From Spirodela intermedia (taxonomy: Eukaryota > Streptophyta > Magnoliopsida > Alismatales > Araceae): a stretch of 64,000 bases of DNA. Both the position numbers and the translations under genes were made by a program. Location: assembly GCA_902729315.2 (NCBI GenBank), contig LR746264.1, forward strand, positions 5,047,878 to 5,111,877. The letters are read 5' to 3'. This document shows, piece by piece, positions 61,724-64,000 of the stretch (the stretch's first letter is position 1; every line of letters begins with the position of its first letter). The notes under the pieces are model-generated. The model had not been told where the DNA came from. It worked only from the letters and a program-made list of their open reading frames with translations, and did not search any database.

Positions 61724-62154
61724 GCGTCGCATAGCCTGCTGTATCTTCTTACTCAGGGATCTCTGTTCCCACTGAGATTCGTTAATCAGTGCTTTCTACC
61801 AATGTTAGGAGCCCCATATAAATCCTATATCCGCAATCTTTATGCATTGAAAAGAAGTTATTGAAATCTAATCCGGATGCTTTGGAAGGCTGAAATCTGA
61901 TCCTCAGAACTGAAACCCACTCTACCCTGCAGTCTGGAGGTCTGTCTAGTTAAATCTTCTCATGTTTCTCTCTCAAGGATTCATCGTCCAAGAGGCGGCG
62001 AGAAGAGAGATTAAATGGGTGAATGCAGGACAGAGATGTCCATTAAGGCTAGAACATAGTCCCTTTAGTACGCTTATAAGACTGCAAATGGGTAATTAAT
62101 TGCTTCTTCTCATCTTTTTTTTTTAATGATGTCTTGTTGGCGTTTAGAAGCAGA

Positions 62155-62176
62155 TACCTTGCTTATAAGCAAGGTA
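62155..62176. repeat. Perfect 22-bp palindrome with flanking short repeats
   Basis: The half-site TACCTTGCTTA is followed immediately by its reverse complement TAAGCAAGGTA, with no spacer. Within the next 50 bases the words AGCAGATAC and GATACCTTG recur (three AGCAGATAC-type copies over 62149-62212), so the palindrome sits in a small cluster of degenerate repeats. Confidence 0.9.
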
Positions 62177-62459
62177 CCTTGTGAAAGAGCAGATACACTG
62201 AAGGAGCAGATACCTTGTTAATCCACCATCATGTTCCTAAGATGATGCTATGGCGTTGACCCTACGATGTAATCTGCGCTCTATCTGAGGTTTGTCTGCG
62301 ATCTTTAGAATAACTGCGTTATTAAGATCAGTGAGCACCCTTGTGATGAGTTTGACCTCACTCTAAGAGCTCTTTCAGTGGGGCCATTCATTGACTCTGG
62401 GTTCAGAGACGTGATATGTGGCGATTGCGATTTCACCTGGAAGTCGTACCTCAGCTACA

Positions 62460-62461
62460 GA

Positions 62462-62512
<51 letters not shown>
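62460..62512. repeat. (GA)n microsatellite downstream of CBP80
   Basis: A 53-base run of GA units, the longest pure dinucleotide run in the window, at the boundary between AT-rich CBP80 3' flank and GC-richer DNA to the right. Confidence 0.95.
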
Positions 62513-62514
<2 letters not shown>

Positions 62515-64000
62515 CCCATTGTGCTGGTCTTCGTACGATTGGTGGGGGTAAAGCTGGCCATCCACCGCGGCGGGGCGGCGGCGGGGAACGCCGGGAGACC
62601 TTGGCGGCGTGACGGAGGCTGATGGGCTTTCGTTCAGCTTTCTTCTGTAGGCTTTTAAGGTCGTTTACTGGGAGAGGAACTTGAGAACGGAAGGGGCCCG
62701 AGAAACTTTGACTGTGGGGGAGAAACTATTCCCTACCTCGCAAGGGCGACGCCTTAAAGTAAGTGACAGATGGCCGCAGCAGTCAGGAGGGGCCTCAGAG
62801 CCGGCGGCGGGGAAGGGTTATTCCACCACCCGGGGAGCTGGGTGAGTTCAACGCCTCCGGCGTACAAGTCCGCTCTTCATGGGGCAGAGGAATCTTTGGG
62901 AAGTGGGCGTCTAAAGAAATCGCAGTGGCGCTGAAAAGGGCCTTCGCCAAAATCTAGGAATCCTCTTATTGGTCTAGCTTTCGCGAGCTTGCCGCCCCAG
63001 CCCACATGACCAAGCCCAGAGTGGTGGCCAGGTCGACGACCACGTTTCTGCAAACCAGATTCCCCATCACGGAGACCTGACCTCACCTCTCTTCAAGAAC
63101 ATATCACTCTCTTCTGAGACGGGCCCAAGTGTCCCCTTTTTCTCTCTCTCCCTTCCCGGCGTGGGCCCGGGAGCATCATTTATTTGTTTGGAAACATGGA
63201 ACAGCATCGGCAACCGCGGACGACGGAAAGGATCTGTGAGCCGCGTGTGCTGGTCTCCCAAGACGGAGGCTTTGACGAGCTTGAGGACGATGATGCAGGC
63301 AGCACCGAAAACCTATCTGGGATGAGCCATGGGCGTTCCCTCGGAGCTACCCATTTCGGGAAGAATATATTACGCGTACGGGGAGGAGAGGAACAAGCTC
63401 AACCAATTCTTCTGCGCCCGAACATGCACCCTCCAGAGTTTTGAGGTAAGAGCCCCGGCCCCCATTAATGACTGTTTAATAACGGCCTTCTTAGGCAGGC
63501 AATGGAGCTCAGGATACGAAAGATAGAAGAGCCCACATCTCTGAGGAAGAACCCCGGAGCTTCTGACGTTCATCAACGGCGGGTGAGACGGAGGGCGTGG
63601 AAATCAACCCTCTCCGTTGATCTTCGCCTCGTCGTGTGCATAGAAAGTCCCTGGCGTCCACAACCAAAACGTAGCGTGAGGATTGAATCCTCCATTTTCT
63701 CAGTGTGAGGAGTGATCTCTCCCTTCAAGGGGAGAAAGGAGAAGCCAAGGATCAACAGTTACAGCGCAGTCTGGAGTCTAGTCTGTTCTGGTGTCAACGA
63801 CCTGGGATTCAGATCAAATTAGGGTTGTAATCTAGTGCTAAGCAGCTCATACAACTCGCACATGGCGACTCTCGGCTCAGATCCTGGCGAGCACTGCTGG
63901 CCCGGCCCCCCTCCGTCAGAGAACAGGCGCACCTTCAGATCCCTCCCTCGTTTTAACGCTGGGGAGAGGAGCTCGCACTGCGGTAGAGGGAGGGAGAGTC

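Larger units (their letters stand above)
61724..64000. other. CBP80 3' flank and unresolved right edge
   Basis: No gene is recognised in these 2.3 kb. After the CBP80 3' UTR come a 22-bp palindrome and a (GA)n run, then GC-richer sequence with short overlapping open frames. The longest plausible one on the plus strand starts at the ATG at 63196 (MEQHRQPRTTERICEPRV...) and runs 82 residues to 63444; an overlapping frame reads ISGRIYYAYGEERNKLNQFF. Neither resembles a family I know. This may be the 5' part of a gene continuing beyond the window or non-coding DNA. Confidence 0.4.

Overview
The window is nuclear DNA from a flowering plant. It has GT-AG introns of 70 bp to 3 kb, AT-rich introns against GC-rich exons, plant-only gene families (LUMINIDEPENDENS, INDETERMINATE DOMAIN zinc finger, WRC-JmjC, thylakoid PsbP-domain protein) and many GA/CT microsatellites. 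Several genes are strongly GC-rich in third positions (the methyltransferase, the PsbP-domain gene, the 3' exons of LD), which would fit a monocot. That is inference from composition only; the species cannot be named. I assembled all exon chains by hand from splice sites, reading phase and remembered family sequences. Each chain closes in frame.

Layout: (1) 862-8242 +, a JMJ24-type WRC/RING/JmjC protein whose three iron ligands are all replaced. (2) 9231-18592 +, LUMINIDEPENDENS, the homeodomain protein of the autonomous flowering pathway, with a 14-residue tandem repeat inside. (3) 18934-19968 +, a thylakoid-lumen PsbP-domain protein (PPD7-like) with a twin-arginine signal. (4) 24079-20353 -, a small three-exon gene resembling the complex I assembly factor NDUFAF4. 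(5) 26599-24306 -, an INDETERMINATE DOMAIN C2H2 transcription factor with a TATA box and a long purine-rich leader. (6) 30619-32022 +, an intronless membrane-anchored SAM methyltransferase-like protein of the ICA/At5g40830 type. (7) 33913-37338 +, the regulatory subunit 2 of protein phosphatase 4. (8) 37927-61723 +, the large nuclear cap-binding subunit CBP80/ABH1, 19 exons over 24 kb. No gene is recognised in 61724-64000.

The genes are ordinary, mostly single-copy nuclear genes and do not form a functional cluster. JMJ24, LD and CBP80/ABH1 all belong to families linked to chromatin, RNA or flowering time, but I read their adjacency as chance. Non-genic structure worth noting: a triplicated ~140-bp unit carrying TGGGCC between JMJ24 and LD, a nested permuted repeat in the PPP4R2 first intron, a perfect 22-bp palindrome downstream of CBP80, and a cluster of W-box cores upstream of the methyltransferase gene. 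I saw no organelle insert, CRISPR array, rRNA or convincing tRNA, and no intact transposable element. A few intronic stretches faintly recall Copia-type retroelements but could not be supported.
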